Shown piece after piece: positions 48,003 through 61,069 of a stretch of DNA of 64,000 nt. Every line of letters begins with the position of its first letter. Position 1 is the first letter of the stretch. Position numbers and translations under genes: made by a program. Source of the stretch: Dermatemys mawii (Eukaryota > Chordata > Testudines > Dermatemydidae); contig ML677328.1 in assembly GCA_007922305.1 (NCBI GenBank), positions 7,152,540 through 7,216,539 of the forward strand. The letters run 5' to 3'. The notes beneath the pieces were generated by a model. The model ran no database searches. It was not told where the DNA came from and saw nothing but the letters and a program-made list of their open reading frames with translations.

Positions 48003-51000
48003 TGACATCAACACTACTGTACTGTTGTCCTGGTGGCTGTCCCCATCCACTAAGAAAAAAAATATTATAATCTAAACACTACTTAGGATCTATTTATCCT
48101 TTTCTTCTTCCTTTACCAAAAGATCTATCAGAAGATAAAGATCTAAGGCCACTTCCTTGTTTGCTTTCCACAAATCTGTGGTGCAAAGCAAACATAAGAA
48201 TCAGCTCAGGTTTCCCCTTGCCTAGGTGAATCCAGCTGTCAGCATATAGTTCATACCTGAGGCAAAGGGGCCATGCCCTAAATTGCTGGGATCCCATGCT
48301 TAGGTACCAGAGCTTCTTGAGGGCCACTGCCAGTACAATTTAGAGCAGCATCAGAGCTGCTCTAAATTTTTGCTGGAGACCGAACTGGTGCTTGGCAAAT
48401 GTACTCTTAGCCTGAGCTGCACCATGCTCCAAATGAGCAGTATTCTTGATCTGCCTATGCAGATTTGTGTGTTTGTATGGGAGGACTGGGGGAAGGAAAA
48501 GAGGGAAATCTTCCTCTGAACTGCTTGCTAGCTTTAAATGTTCAATAACCAACTTGCCAGGCAATATATTCTTCCCCTCATCCTGTACCTCTTATCCTGT
48601 GTTTTGTAGTGTAATTTGGGAAGTAGTTCCTAGACACTTGGGTGATGGGCACTTTTATTATGCTGACAGGTTAGTCTGACAGGTCAGAGACAGAAATTAG
48701 ACAGACAGAAATATATTATGACATACTATTTACTTTGGTCTGCAATTTCAAGCAGCACATTCTCCTCAGGGTAGCCAAGACAGCTTTGGCTAGCCCATAC
48801 ACACTAGAATGTCTATCTAGTGATACATATTGGCTCTGAGCATGTCTTTATGTGGCCATTTTGCTTACCTACTTTCAGATGTCAGCACCTTTCCTGGCTT
48901 CAAAAGTCCTGCATGTGTTTTCTCCCCCCACTTCTAGACTTTTTACAAACAAATAATTACAATGGTCTATTGAACATACACAGAGCGTATGAACTAAAGG
49001 ATATTATGCTTAGAGGCATAGTATTATGGAACAAAACCTGATCGTCTACAATTTTGGGAAAGGTTACATAATCTAGTGTTGTAGGTGGGAAATAAATGCA
49101 GGTGAATTAAGGGAAGAAGATGGGCCAAATTAACGCAATCTAGAAACATAGGCATATCCAACATGCATCCTCTATAGCCCTATTACTGCATCCTGGCTTC
49201 ACCCCTCCTGGGGGCAGGAGCAAAGTTCACACTTCTTCAAGCTATTGTTTCAAGCTCTTTGCCCAACTCAGGCAGACATCACTTACACTTGATTCATATT
49301 TCTTTTCAAGCATTTCTTTCTATTCATAAGAAATATTTTTTCTTAAATGAAAGCTGAGATTTTCATCTCTTCACGTGACTGCAGGAACTGGGGCACTAAC
49401 ATTGCCTTTATGATGCCTATGCCTTGGAGCATCCTCTCTGCAACATCTGGACATTTTGAGGACTCTTTTCCTCACATAAGATCTAGTTTCTTCTGTCCAG
49501 TTACAAAAACCAACCAACCAAAGGTGCTTGGATAAATATTGTCATTAATTTACTTCATAGCACCCAAAGTTGTTCTGGCAAGTCTCTGCCCAAGAGATCT
49601 TTAGGAAAAACAAACAAAAAAATCTTTATTCATCGGCATTTCAGGCTACTTTCAAGTTATTTTTGTTAGAGTGGTTGATAGGAGAATTCATTAGAGAAAA
49701 AAATGTTCATGACATAAGTCTCCGTGTTACACATTTATCTTTCTTCCTTGCTTGTGTTTTTTACTCCTTTGCTTTCATCCTATGGTGAAAGTGATGGATG
49801 TTTGGGCAACAAGTCTAAAAAGAATGACAATTTGCATCATTCCCCTTTATATTGAGTATACTGGCTGAGGGAAATGATGGTTTTCTCCAGATTAGGGAGA
49901 AAAAGGAACATAGTGAGAAACATAACTTAGGGAGGGGCAGTATGTTTTCTCTTTCTCATGGACTCAGAGAACACTCAAAAGCCAACAGAACCCAATCCCA
50001 AGGGCCCAGAAGGTAGAAAGATTGCCAGGAGTGGGGGCCAAGAGGCACAAACAGCTCACAACTCCCACTGCACCAGTGGGCCTGCAACTCCAAAAGTGGG
50101 CTGGGCTACACGAAAGAAGGGCCAGGCTTTCAGGGAGCAGTATAGATTTAGAACCTCTCTAATGGTGGTCTCCTCTGGGGTCCCAGCTGGATTTTAAAGT
50201 TACCCTTTCCCTCATAAAACCTGCCTGAAGAGTATGAACCCCTCTCTCGCTCTGGTGAATCTTCCCCTCAGGCTTAACTGCTCCAGCAGGCAGAGATTTG
50301 CAGCCCCTCTGTGCCTATAGGAATGAATCTAGCCCAATAACAAGTCACCAGCCTTGTACCAAAGCAGTAAATATTATATCCTGGTGTATTGCCCTGTATT
50401 CCATCTTACTCAAAGGAATTCCCACAACACAGGATATTCTCTTTCTGTGACAGAGCGTATCATAGCTGTCAGCTCAATAATGGCTAGCATTTGACCTCTT
50501 AGCTTTCTACAGACTGATTTCAAATTCTTTTTTTATTGAATTATTTATATCCAACCTAATTTTTCGCTGATACATTTTGTGTTGTTGTCTCTCTGGATAA
50601 ATTTTTCTTTTCATAGCTATATTTCTGGATTCAAACTAAAAAACAGACATGAAAATAATGCTACAGGTCTGAGTTCAAAATGTCTGTCCTTTCTTAGGTT
50701 TCCATCTTGGACTTTGCTATTACCACACACTGAGCACAAGAGACATCACAGGAAGGGAAGCCACTGCAGAGGTGGTATGGATGTTTCTGAATTGGGTCAA
50801 TCAAAATATTTTGTTTAGATAATTTGTTTGTAAATTAACTTTGTAAACTTTGTAAATTAAATTTGTTTGTAAATTAACTTCAATTTCAAAATGAAAAATT
50901 GTTTGAAACCATATAAAGGAACTTTTCATATTGAGAATTTCAAAACAATGTTTGAAATGGGAAGTTCATTGAAACCAAACCTTTACTGTGAACAGTGTTG

Positions 51001-51307
51001 GTTTTGATGAATTAGCATTTTCTGACAAATGTGTTTCATTGAAAAATTCCCAACCAGCTCCTGTGTTAGTGGAACTGTATTTGCAGCAGTTATAAGGAAT
51101 AGAAACACTTACAAATGGAATAATTAGGACTGTAAATAATTATCTCTCCCAGTTCATCATCATCCCTTTCAATCTGTTGGGTGATAAAAGTATCATGTGT
51201 CTCATTACATTTTGCCAGAGTCTTTTTGATTAAAATTTGGCAACAGTGCAAATATCACTCCACTATGAACAAGTGGAATAGCTTTTTGATAAATATCTAT
51301 TCAGTCA
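48003..51307. other. intronic sequence, no gene recognised
   Basis: About 3.3 kb without a named repeat. 50821-50880 has AATTTGTTTGTAAATTAACTT twice with a 39-bp period. 50880-51060 is rich in TTTCAAAATG and GAAACCAAAC words and ends CCCAACCAGCTCC, resembling an old dispersed repeat also weakly present at 42480-42770. Open frames at 48094-50197 lack domains. Confidence 0.4.
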
Positions 51308-52160
51308 GTCACTGATGGGGACGCAGCGGCAAAATGAGGACAGATGCATGGAGTTAAGCAGTAAGCCGCAACTTTTATTAAACTTTAATATAGAGGAAGG
51401 GTGCTACCCGACAATCACCCATGCTCTTCTATACCAGGTATTTAATTGGTTCCAAAGCGGCAGTTAAAGGGCTCTTTACCATATAACCCATAATGCAGGG
51501 TAGTTCTGCTCAACCTATCCCCCAGGACTTCGCTCTCTCTGAGTCCTAGCACCCTTCCTGCTCCCCAGCTTCCTCACAAGGGCACAGCAGGGTGGAGATC
51601 TCAACCCATGAAGGCAATAATGTCTCACCTTATCACATGAACCCTAGGACTTTTATTACCTCTGGGAACCCTTCTTTTTATTTTCTGAACCACATTGGAA
51701 ACTGGCTGCAAGTTGCAACAAACAAACAATTACATCTCAGTATCTCAGTTAGGTACTAAGCACATACCTACTTCACTCACTGTGGCTTGAAGGTGCTGCA
51801 AGGAAGGCAAAAAATTCCCTCATCCTATGCCAATTGGCCCATTGGAGAAAAAATTCCTTCCTGACCCCATAACCAGGTGATCGGCTCGACCTGCAGCACC
51901 TATCAGGCCAGGTTCCCATTCCTAGTTTGGGTAGGTATGAAAGAGGCTCCACATGACATCTGCAATGGGATAAATTCTGGAGATGGGGGATGCTGGCCAA
52001 TCAGCACCCCTCTACCCCAGCTTGCCAACGGATACTAGAAATTCCCAGGGGGATGAGCTACCTATTGTCCATTGGTGAGTGTCTCCCTCCCTTGCTCCTG
52101 GAACTGTTCCCACCTTTCACCATTAGCCCCATCAAGTTCCCCCCACCCACTTCTGTCACT
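51308..52160. repeat. probable retroelement-derived block
   Basis: A compositionally distinct block starting TGATGGGGACGCAGCGGC and containing AGTTAAGCAGTAAGCCGCAA, AACAAACAAACAATTACATC, TGCCAATTGGCCCATTGGAG and AGGTGATCGGCTCGACCTGC. I associate these with a turtle dispersed repeat but cannot name it. GTCAC occurs at 51308-51312 and 52155-52159, which might be a 5-bp duplication, but the ends are not a clean TG...CA. Several AATAAA motifs lie on the minus strand. Confidence 0.45.
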
Positions 52161-52765
52161 CTTTACATTTGATTTATTTCATATTTCTATCTCACTTCAA
52201 TTGTGTGTGCATTTTTTGCCAAATATTTGCCCTGCTCCTGCCATACATTAATAAAAACCTCATGAGTAGGGCTCACTACAAGAAATAAGAAAAATGGAAT
52301 TAAAATATTGAGGAATGGAATAAGCCATGATTTAGATGTTTTCATCTCTAATCTCCATAATGCCATGAAATTAGTTCATTGTCTTTCCTAAAATGAATCC
52401 GCATTAGACTGACAGGAATTATGGGGCAGATTTTCAAGGTTAATTATGCACATGGATATATGGCTGCATGCATTATGCAACCTGTGTTTGCATGGAAACC
52501 AGGCATTTGTGTATGCATGTAGTCAGTTAAGTGCCTAACTAGTCATGCACACCAGTAAATATTCTACTTGCGTGCAAGAAATCATTCCATCAGTTAATAG
52601 TGAGCGTCAGGAGGTAGCAATAAAAATCACAGGTAACAGCACCACAGAATTTTCTGTCGGAAACTGTAGCCCTATATCAAAACAGACTTACAGATATGCT
52701 AAAGTATACATAGTAATTACCGGGAAAATGCCACCACCTAATTAGATATCTTAATCTGTTCCCTG
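52161..52765. other. intronic sequence, no recognised feature
   Basis: Nothing recognised. Confidence 0.5.
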
Positions 52766-52768
52766 TTT

Positions 52769-53073
52769 AAGGGCTGGTCTTCACTGGGGGGTGGGAAATC
52801 GACTGAAGATATGCAGCTTCAGCTATGTCAATCATGTAGCTGAAGTCGGCGTATCTTCAGCCGACTTATCTGCCATCCTCATGGTGGCGGCGGGCGGCGG
52901 TGCACTCCCCCGTCGACTCCAGCTTGCATCTTGCGTCAAGCTGGAGTTACAGGACTCGACGGGGCGCCACGGGCAATCGATTTCTCCCGTTTTCACGAGA
53001 CGCAAGAAATCGATCACTAACAGATCGATTGCTACCCGCCAATCCGGCGGGTAGTGAAGATGTACCTTTAGTA
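52769..53073 (-). mobile_element. MITE-like element with CCGCCGGATTGGCGGGTAG-type end, copy B
   Basis: This is copy A's family in reverse: AAGGGCTGGTCTTCACTGG at the left, GCAGCTTCAGCTATGTCAAT and CATGTAGCTGAAGTCGGCGT, CCCGTCGACTCCAGCTTGC, and GCTACCCGCCAATCCGGCGG with GTAGTGAAGATGTACCTTTA at the right. Inner inverted repeats include the CTTCAGCTA/TAGCTGAAG pair and CAAGCTGGAG against CTCCAGCTTG. No coding capacity. Frames of 71-102 codons here are artefacts. Confidence 0.85.
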
Positions 53074-53331
53074 TCAGTTGTGCTGTTTGTTTCATTAAAG
53101 AAAAAACCACAATAACCTGAACTAAAAGAATGCTAAACACCTAAATAAGATGTTAAAATGGAAAGTTATGAATATTTCACAACATATTAGTAGTCCTTTT
53201 TCTGTTACAGTTTAAAAAAATTACCTACCTGTTTAAAGTATTATCCTGCTTTCAGAGGTTGTGACACCATACATAAGGACATATTTTTAATTTTGATAGT
53301 CTGCCATTAGGTGTGTAATTCTCTCATATAT
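53074..53331. other. intronic spacer
   Basis: Nothing recognised. Confidence 0.5.
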
Positions 53332-53500
53332 CAAGATAGAATCATAGGGTTAGAAGAGAGCGAAGGGTCATCTAGTCTAACCCTCTGCCAAGATGCAGGA
53401 TTTGTTGTATCTAAACCATCCAACACAGATGGCTATCCAGCCTCCTTTTCAAAGCCTCCAGTGAGGGAGCTTCAACAATTTCTCGAGGCATGTAAATAAA
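53332..53500 (-). mobile_element. CR1 LINE 3' region, inverted
   Basis: AGAATCATAGGGTTAGAAGA, GGTCATCTAGTCTAACCCTC, CTGCCAAGATGCAGGATTTG, AACCATCCAACACAGATGGC and CAGCCTCCTTTTCAAAGCCT follow the antisense order of the turtle/bird CR1 3' end. 5'-truncated and non-coding. Confidence 0.85.
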
Positions 53501-54969
53501 ACCATCACAATTTCTTTGGAAGAGAAAATCCAGACAAAAGAATAGACAACTGAAATGTTGTTCAAAGTCATTCATGCAAATTCAAAAAATGCATTATATA
53601 GAAATAAATTAGTAGGTGTTTTATAGTTCTGACCCTTTAAAATTCTCTGACAGGAATGCAGTGTTATGGAGTGGAACCCACACAATGGGCAGGAAATCCC
53701 TGGAAGATCAGGAAGAATTTTAAAGGGCCAGGACTGTATAACATCAAAACATTTTCCCCTGTTTTCCTTAATATGCTTTTAAAAGGACCATGGTCAGCTA
53801 CTTTCTAGAAGTTGACTTTTTGCTACTCTCCATTGTTTAGAATGCTCTGACAGGAGCTGGAAAAGAAAAGTTCTGTCTTCTAATGATTCCCGTTTCAGAG
53901 ATCTTGTTCCTCTATTCCTCTATGGTTCCCTCTTAAGACAGCAGCTTTCCTCAACTAGACAATCAAGGCAGCCACTTATGAAGTCTCAGTATGCTTTCTT
54001 TATCAGTAATAATGCTTTCTCTCTTCTTCCAATTCAGAAACTTAGGCCTGAAGATGTTGTTCTTAGGCTCTCAGGCACCATGAGATGCTTGCACCAGGCG
54101 CACATACATGCCATTTGGACACAAGGAAAATTGTCCTACACTCTGCATTCTTGTGCTGCAAACTAGGTGAACCATCCTTGCCACATCTGCTTCTATAATC
54201 CCCACTTTTCCCCCACATATAATTGGCCACTAACTTTATGATTGAAGTGAATTTATTTTTATTTTTTTAATTTAATGTATTAATTTTAACAATTTCCTTT
54301 ACTCCCCACAGAACCTAATTCTCAGTCCAAATTCCTCTCTGGACACACTATCTGGGGTCTCTGTCAGCTTAAGAGTTCTTCCTTAAGAGGGCTCTTCTGC
54401 AAAACTGTCTTCACTGAAGCTAATGGAAGCTGATTTTATAGCATCATAAATTTCAGCAGTGCAAAAAACACCTTTTGCATTCCCCAATATATTAATCCCC
54501 ACCGGGATCACTTATATAAGTAAGGGTTTGCAGCATTTGGTCCTAATACTGTAAAAAAGGAATATCCACATAAACCAAATATTATATAACGAAAAGGACT
54601 CACAACATATTGTACTAAAAGAAACATACTGAAAAGATAATAGAATACATAAATAATATTAAAATCAATATGAAAGAGAAAATAAATGTAATGCACTATG
54701 TAGTAAAAAGCATATATTTATAGACACACTTACAAGTACTCACTCTTTTGAAGTGCTCTCACCCTAAAAATATGCAAAGGTACATGTTTCATATAGTAAG
54801 AGAAGTCAACTTGTAAGCATAATGGTTAATCATATTATTGTTAATTAACCAATAACAAGTATAATCCAGTTATCAACAGTCACTCCTTGACACTACTTGT
54901 AAGCCTTTCCCACAGCTGGTGAAAAGAAACTTAAAATATATTTTTGTGGGAAATTGTTTTCAACTAGTT
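53501..54969. other. intronic sequence, no recognised feature
   Basis: No gene or named repeat. A T-rich low-complexity run at 54253-54300. Confidence 0.5.
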
Positions 54970-55180
54970 ATGTGTGAACCTCTGCCACAGACTTCTTCAG
55001 CGATCTTGGGCAAGTCACTCAATTTCCCTATGTCTGAGTTGGCCATCTGTACAATGGGGATAGTAATAACACTTTTTTTCTACATTGTTTATTTGTAAAC
55101 TATTTTGGACAGGGACTTTTTCTTAGTATGTATCTGTACACAGCACAGCACAAGGGGGTCCTGATCTAAAGAGGGGAGTC
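54970..55180 (+). mobile_element. MIR-like SINE with extended tail
   Basis: GATCTTGGGCAAGTCACTCA, TGGCCATCTGTACAATGGGG and ATAGTAATAACAC are MIR core features, followed by TTTGTAAACTATTTTGGACA, GGGACTTTTTC and GCACAAGGGGGTCCTGATC, the same tail as in 25530-25610. Confidence 0.75.
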
Positions 55181-55414
55181 ACAGGGTTTCCTTGAAAATG
55201 TAGGTACCTTTCTGCAATACAGTGGCAGCTTCGAGGACCCTGCATAAGAGTGAAGGGACAGAACTCAAGTGAAAGACCCTGTGTAAACATGCAGAGTCAT
55301 TACCACTGGCATATGCTGGCAGCTGATCCTGATGTCCTCAACTAGAATACAAGAGAGATTAGGAGTGTCTCTCTGGAGCAGAAGGAACTCAGGGATAAAT
55401 CCACAAAGATACCT

Positions 55415-55690
55415 AGATAAGACGAGAAAGACTTTGTAGCACCTTAGAGACTAACCAGTTTATTTCAGCATAAGCTTTCGTGGGCTATAGCCCACTTCAT
55501 CAGATGCACAGAATGGAACAGAAATAAGATGTATTTATACACACAGAAAGCAAAAAAAAAAAAAAAAGTTGTACATTAGCATACCAGTTCTAGGAGGCTG
55601 TTTAATTTGGATGGGCCATTATCAGCAGGAGAAAAAAATACCTTTTGAAATGGATTTCTGTGCCTGACAGGAGATAACAACTATTGAAGG
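55415..55690. repeat. dispersed repeat with AGCACCTTAGAGACTAAC end
   Basis: TTGTAGCACCTTAGAGACTA, TTTCAGCATAAGCTTTCGTG, GGCTATAGCCCACTTCATCA and GATGCACAG form a sequence abundant in turtle genomes (usually read as gtgccttagagactaac...agctttcgtgagc). GGGCTATAGCCC is a perfect 12-bp palindrome. An A run at 55550-55567 follows. Class not decided. Confidence 0.7.
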
Positions 55691-57012
55691 TAAGTTAACT
55701 AGGGAAATGCAATTACTGTAATAAGAACCATTCACACGTTCTATTTAGCCTTTGGTTTATTGTGCCCAATTTTAAAGATACCTAGGCCATTCTGCAATCT
55801 GGTACTATGGTCATGAATGTGTGGTGCATGAAAGAATTTGGATAGGTTCTGGTTATCTTGAAATAATGGGCCTGATTCTGCCTTCATTTAAACATGCACA
55901 ATTAGCATGGGATCAGACTCAGGTTCAAGAGTGTGCTTTTTTTCTGGTTGGTTACAGATCTGATAAATGCTGATACATTTTCTAACATTAAGCAGTGTCA
56001 TGAAAATATGATTTCAATTCACAGCTAAATCTGGAAACAACAAACAAGATAGTGTTGGAATAGCCTTGTTTAAAGCTTCCTACGTCACAGGGTCTAATAA
56101 TTCCCTTTACAGAGAAACTGTGAATAATTAACAATTAATTAATGTTTGCCATGTGATTACAGTCCTTTGGATTAAAGTATCTATCTCAGTATCTCAATAT
56201 TATTAAGTTAAACATTCTTGTTTTCATTCTAGCTGCATAGGAAGCACTCTCAGCTAAATGAAGACCGTTTTGGATATACAAAATCTTAATCATGATTACT
56301 GTGATCATTAAATAATTTAGAATTTAACAAACAGAATGGATACCACAAAAAACACCACAACAAAAGCAAAAACAAAAGAAACCAACAAGATTTCAAAACT
56401 AGAATATTCTACCGTAAAAGAGTATCCACGTGGGCAAAACTGACAGCAAAACAACAAGAGTCCATACTGAAATCACAGCCAAAAGAATACATATGTTTGA
56501 AAATGATAAAAGGTAAGGAAAACATTTTCAGTATCCTTTTGTCTTTCCTCAGAATGATGATCCGGATTTGAAGAGAGTGCTTCTGATCTTGTGATATAAA
56601 TTGCTATTGGACATCTGAGACTCTGGTGCTGAAAGTCTCACTGCTCTTGATAATTTTTATCCACCTTGCCTTCGACCATATAATCTCTCATAAAAGCCCC
56701 TTTTGCCTGATGAAAACTTTTTCAACTACTCTTTGAAGTATCAGACATGATTAGATTTTTAGCAAAACTGGAAAGAGTCTCCTCTCACCTATGCAAATAT
56801 CTCAGGAGAGCACATAATCCAAGATCATATCAGCCCTATCACATATGCCTTTTTTCTCTGATTTCCTATCCACATCTGAGTCCACGTGAAAACTGACCTC
56901 AAGCTTTTCAAAATTCTGTACAGGCTCTCCTTCTCTTCAACCTCATGTCAAGTTTTTTTCTCTAGCAGTTCACGCTTCTCCCTCAGAAAGAAATATATAT
57001 GGAGATATGCCT
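55691..57012. other. intronic sequence, no recognised feature
   Basis: No gene or repeat recognised. A-rich patch at 56340-56400. Confidence 0.5.
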
Positions 57013-57198
57013 ATCTCATAGAACAGGAAAGACCTTGGAAGGTTATCAAGTCCAGTCCCCTACCTACACTAGCAGAATAAAGTACTATCCCCTGACAGAT
57101 TTTTTTGCCCTAGATCCCTAAATGGCCCCCTCAAGGATTGAGCTCACAACCCTGGGTTTAGCAGGCCAATACTCAAACCACTGAGCTATCCCTCCCCC
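57013..57198 (-). mobile_element. tRNA-derived SINE with CR1-like tail (turtle Cry I type), copy 2
   Basis: On the minus strand the head reads GGGGGAGGGATAGCTCAGTG with an intact A box (TAGCTCAGTGG), GCCTGCTAAACCCAGGGTTG, a B-box-like GAGCTCAATCC, then CTTGAGGGGGCCATTTAGGG, a linker, and a shortened CR1-like tail. It is better preserved in the head than the copy at 17444. Such SINEs use an internal Pol III promoter and borrow CR1 machinery for mobility. Confidence 0.88.
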
Positions 57199-57689
57199 AC
57201 TTCAACTCTCCTAGCTTGCTGGGGTGCAGAAAGGTAGGGTAGAGCTGGTCTTTGTGTTGCCCTATCTTCCAAAACTTTCCTCCTTTACAGTTAGAGAGTT
57301 ACTTCCTTCCCAAAACTCACCTGAAAACCTTTAGCTTAAATTTGACTTTCAGTGTAAACAGTGTGAGAGAAACCTCAAGCAATTCAGAGTCAGGGTTGTG
57401 TGTGTATAAGCATCCACCAGTTTGGACTGTTTGTTTGAACTACACATAGCCCCCGAGTCCGAAAAATTGGGCTGGAAATACCACACTAAAGCCTGTTCTT
57501 GTGTGTTTTATGCATATCCAGTTCCATTCCTGGCTGGAAAGCAGAAGTGAGGAAAGAATATGAATAGAGAATCTTGAAAAAGGCTCAGTTTGAGTTTGGT
57601 TCTAATAACTACCCAGGACTTTGAGGGGTTTCTGTACTCCTAAAGTTTTCTGTTATATTCTTTTTGACGGATGCTATATCAAAACATAC
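57199..57689. other. intronic sequence, no recognised feature
   Basis: Nothing recognised. Confidence 0.5.
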
Positions 57690-57917
57690 TGGGTACAGCT
57701 ACGCTACCCACCAAATCGGCGGGTAGCGCTTGATGTATCGGGATCAATTTATCATATGTCATCTTGAGGTGATAAATCGATCCCCAAATCCACTCCTATA
57801 CTCCACCGCGGCGAGAGGAGTAAGCAGTTGGCAGGGGAATGGCTATTCACGTAGCTGAAGTTGTGTCTCTGGGGTCGATCCCCTCTTTCCCCCACCGTAG
57901 TGTAGCCCAGCCCACTG
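57690..57917 (+). mobile_element. MITE-like element with CCGCCGATTTGG-type left end, copy C
   Basis: GGGTACAGCTACGCTACCCA, ATCGGCGGGTAGCGCTTGAT, GAGGTGATAAATCGATCCCC, CACGTAGCTGAAGTTG and CCCCACCGTAGTGTAGCCCA match the landmarks of copies A (32447) and B (52769). It is about 70 bp shorter than copy A, lacking part of the middle. Confidence 0.82.
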
Positions 57918-58403
57918 TATCCTACCATCAGTTATATGACACAGGTCCCATACCAAATTCAATATGCTTTTTATCTATCAAATCTCAGTAAAATGTATAT
58001 CCAAACAGACTTTTATTACATCATGATACACATTTCATATCTATTATGTGATCTATGGTCCTCAGTTCAGTGAGCTTTATTCCATATCCATTTATTTATC
58101 ATATTCTTACCATATTTTAAGTCCATATGTCCATTTATCTTTCATCTGAATGACTGTGCATAACAATTCTTAGGGTCAATTTCTGCTCTGATGGACATGC
58201 TCTGTGTAAATATGGAGTAACTCCATTGAACCAACTGGTACTTAATCTTGATTGACAGAACTGTAAAGATCCAATTCTGTAAGATGTACCAGACCCTCAA
58301 CTCCCATTGACCTTGCAGGATTGGACCTAAACAATTTACAGTATAATGTCACAAATAGAATAGATGCAACACACAAGAAAAAGAAGACAGAATATTTGCT
58401 TTC
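57918..58403. other. intronic sequence with a palindromic repeat remnant
   Basis: 58190-58330 contains TATGGAGTAACTCCATTGAA and CAACTCCCATTGACCTTGCA with GGATTGGACC, remnants of the short palindromic repeats. Confidence 0.45.
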
Positions 58404-58444
58404 TGTGTGTGTGTGTGTGTGTGTGTGCGCATATGCGCACACAC
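58404..58444. repeat. (TG)n microsatellite ending in a 24-bp perfect palindrome
   Basis: Twelve TG units run from 58404 and merge into GCGCATATGCGC and ACACAC. Positions 58421-58444 are an exact palindrome centred between 58432 and 58433. Confidence 0.95.
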
Positions 58445-60009
58445 GCGTATCTATCTCCTGCTCTGGCTTATATCTAGCTTTCAATGTATTCATTTCTAAA
58501 ATTTCCCAAGTATCAGAAAGAAACAGAAAAAATATATTAGCATTGATATTCGACACAATCAATACAACTATACCCTCCCTCTTACATACAAAGGGGCTAT
58601 ATTTTCAGAATAAGAGGCTACACTTGTCTCTCTTAATTTGCACATGCAGTTAACATAACTGTACACACACTTTGGATAGGTATCTCTATGTACAAATGAC
58701 CATTTAGAGGCCTCGTCATTTGTGTTCAAACCCTCAGTTTGCCTGTGCAGAGTAAATGTACGCACAAATGTATGAGCACAAATGCAAGCACATTTTTATG
58801 TCCTGCATGCAAGCTTCTTTTCCTGAATATTTGGTCTGAAATGTATAACCAATTCTCAAAAAGCCATGCAGGTTTCCAGGCCATGCTAATGAAATCTCTA
58901 GCATTATACTGTAAGGTGATTGTCTTTATGACTTAGGAAACAATTTCCACCCAACCCCACAATGTTCAGCATTGCCTCGTTGACTAGAATAGGGACTGTC
59001 AGAAAGATGCAATGAGTCAAAACATTTTGGGTGGGATTTGAGCACCAAAATGCCCTAGACACCTTTGAAATTCCCACACTAAAGCTAACAATGATTTGGA
59101 AGGTGGAAACCTACTGGGATTTTCTGCCTTCCTTTGGAGTATTAGAAATTGACTACTGCCAGAGGAGTTGGACTAATAGTTTGATTCAGTCTGGCAAATC
59201 CTGTCCTATTTAAATATTTATTTCAAAACGTATGTAAAACCAGATAAATTAAGCAGTTTGAATACGACAACACTGGATAATGTTTGGAAGTATTTAGACT
59301 GTATATGGTATTTTAACTACTTTGCTAAGATGCAGACTTTATCATTTACACTTAGTACTGCCAACCTTTCCCTGCTCCTCAACAAAGGTTTAGTAGCAAA
59401 TACTGTAGAAGGGTCTCTTATACCAAGACTTAATTATTTACTGGCATGCTAAGAGCTATTATTAGAAATAATTACACTTAAACTACAACTGTCATAACTT
59501 AATGAATTACAGTTATACAGTATTCTTGTTCTCATTATGCTTGCTCACTTACTTACAAAGTTCAGTCATTTGCAACGGGTCTCTCAGCATACACGAATTA
59601 CCGAGAATCTACAATATGTTTCCAACTTACATTATTATTAGCTACGTCTAGAACATGAAGGTATAACTTTTTAGATAATGCTTTCTTAGCCAAAAGGCCG
59701 AGAAGCGATCATTTGTATCTCTTAGAAAGAGAGAGTGGGAACTCAGACATTTCCTACCTCTTTTTAAATGGACTTTTTCCTAGGCTGAGTCATATAGATC
59801 CATATACCAATTCATAATGTTGAGGGAGCTTTTGCTGATTTACATTTTTGAACAATTAATCTTTTAGAAATTTACATGCTCTCAGCAAGAAGCTTTCTTT
59901 ACATTATGCACAAAACCCACAAATGTCATTAGGTGAAGATTCTCAGACCTTTAGGAAGGTCTATGTTTAGGATAATGTTAATAATTCAATTTTTCCTAGA
60001 AAAATATTA
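58445..60009. other. intronic sequence, no recognised feature
   Basis: No gene or named repeat. Confidence 0.5.
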
Positions 60010-60940
60010 TTAGCAGGGCAATTGCACCTGTATTCTCTCCTTGTGCTCTCTAAGGGCACCCACTCTAGGCAAACCCTCAGCTGTTACCTCTCTTAAGCAC
60101 AGACCCTTCCTGACTGGGGTTTCCTCCAGACTGCTTAGTTCCCTGCCCACACTGTGATATTCCCAGCAATCCAGTGTCTGAGCTTTACTTTCTTTCACAG
60201 GCTATGACCAGTTGTGATTGCCAGAAGTTACAAGTTATCACACAGCTCCTGATAAACAATCACATTTATTCTTAAGGTGAAAATGTTACAAGGAAAACAT
60301 TAAACACAATATAAAAGAACCTAATGCATGCTAAAAATATTAACAGAGGTCACACCAACTTCAGCCTAGGGCTCTGGTAAGTGTCAGTCCTTCAAAACTC
60401 ACAACCGACTTTAGCCCTTGGTTACAGGTTCATAACTGACTCAGATTCAGAACCAGAACCACCATGAATACGGCAGTCTTTTCTTTACACAGTTTGGGCC
60501 TTGATCTTGGCCTCATGTAACAGGTAATCCGCAGACAATGGCCCACTCCTCAGGTCATAGCTTTACAAGACTGGATTTCTGTATAACCAGAGGTGGGGAA
60601 ATTGTATTCACCTCCCCCTAGATATTCCCCAGAAAAATGACCTAATACCTGGAGTTCCAAAAGTCCCTTCTAATCTGGCACGTAGTTTAATATCTCCCTC
60701 TGAACCCCCAGGTCTCACATCTGTCACATCTCCGAGACGTTACATACAATTCCAGCCTACAATAATACATAAACCAGTCACTTAATACAGTGGACCCCAA
60801 AGATACTTAAACTTAATTCAATAAGATATCCCAAGGATATGCAGGAAATTGCCATATCTGTCATCACAGATATATCTATAGGCTATATATCTGATCACCA
60901 TGGCAACTCTTATGACTCCAGGTTTCAAATAAATGAAAGC
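60010..60940 (-). mobile_element. probable LTR retroelement fragment (boundaries uncertain)
   Basis: The block contains CCTCAGCTGTTACCTCTCTT, GCTATGACCAGTTGTGATTG, AGAACCTAATGCATGCTAAA, GGGAAATTGTATTCACCTCC, AAAGTCCCTTCTAATCTGGC and CATAAACCAGTCACTTAATA. I associate this order with an LTR family of turtles in inverse orientation. I could not find clean TG...CA ends or a target duplication, so it may be truncated. Confidence 0.5.
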
Positions 60941-61069
60941 TATACTTAGGTTATGAAAAATAACTCGTATGATAGTAGCATTGCTCTGTGCCATCTGTGG
61001 CCACATTTTCTAAACCTAGATGCTAAAGCTAGGCTCCTAAATATAAATTTATTCAGCTAAATATGAATG
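60941..61069. other. intronic spacer
   Basis: Nothing recognised. Confidence 0.4.

Noticed and set aside
57120..57198. Possible functional tRNA gene on the minus strand
   Set aside because: A and B boxes are present but the sequence continues into a SINE body with a CR1-like tail, and a tRNA cloverleaf is not maintained.
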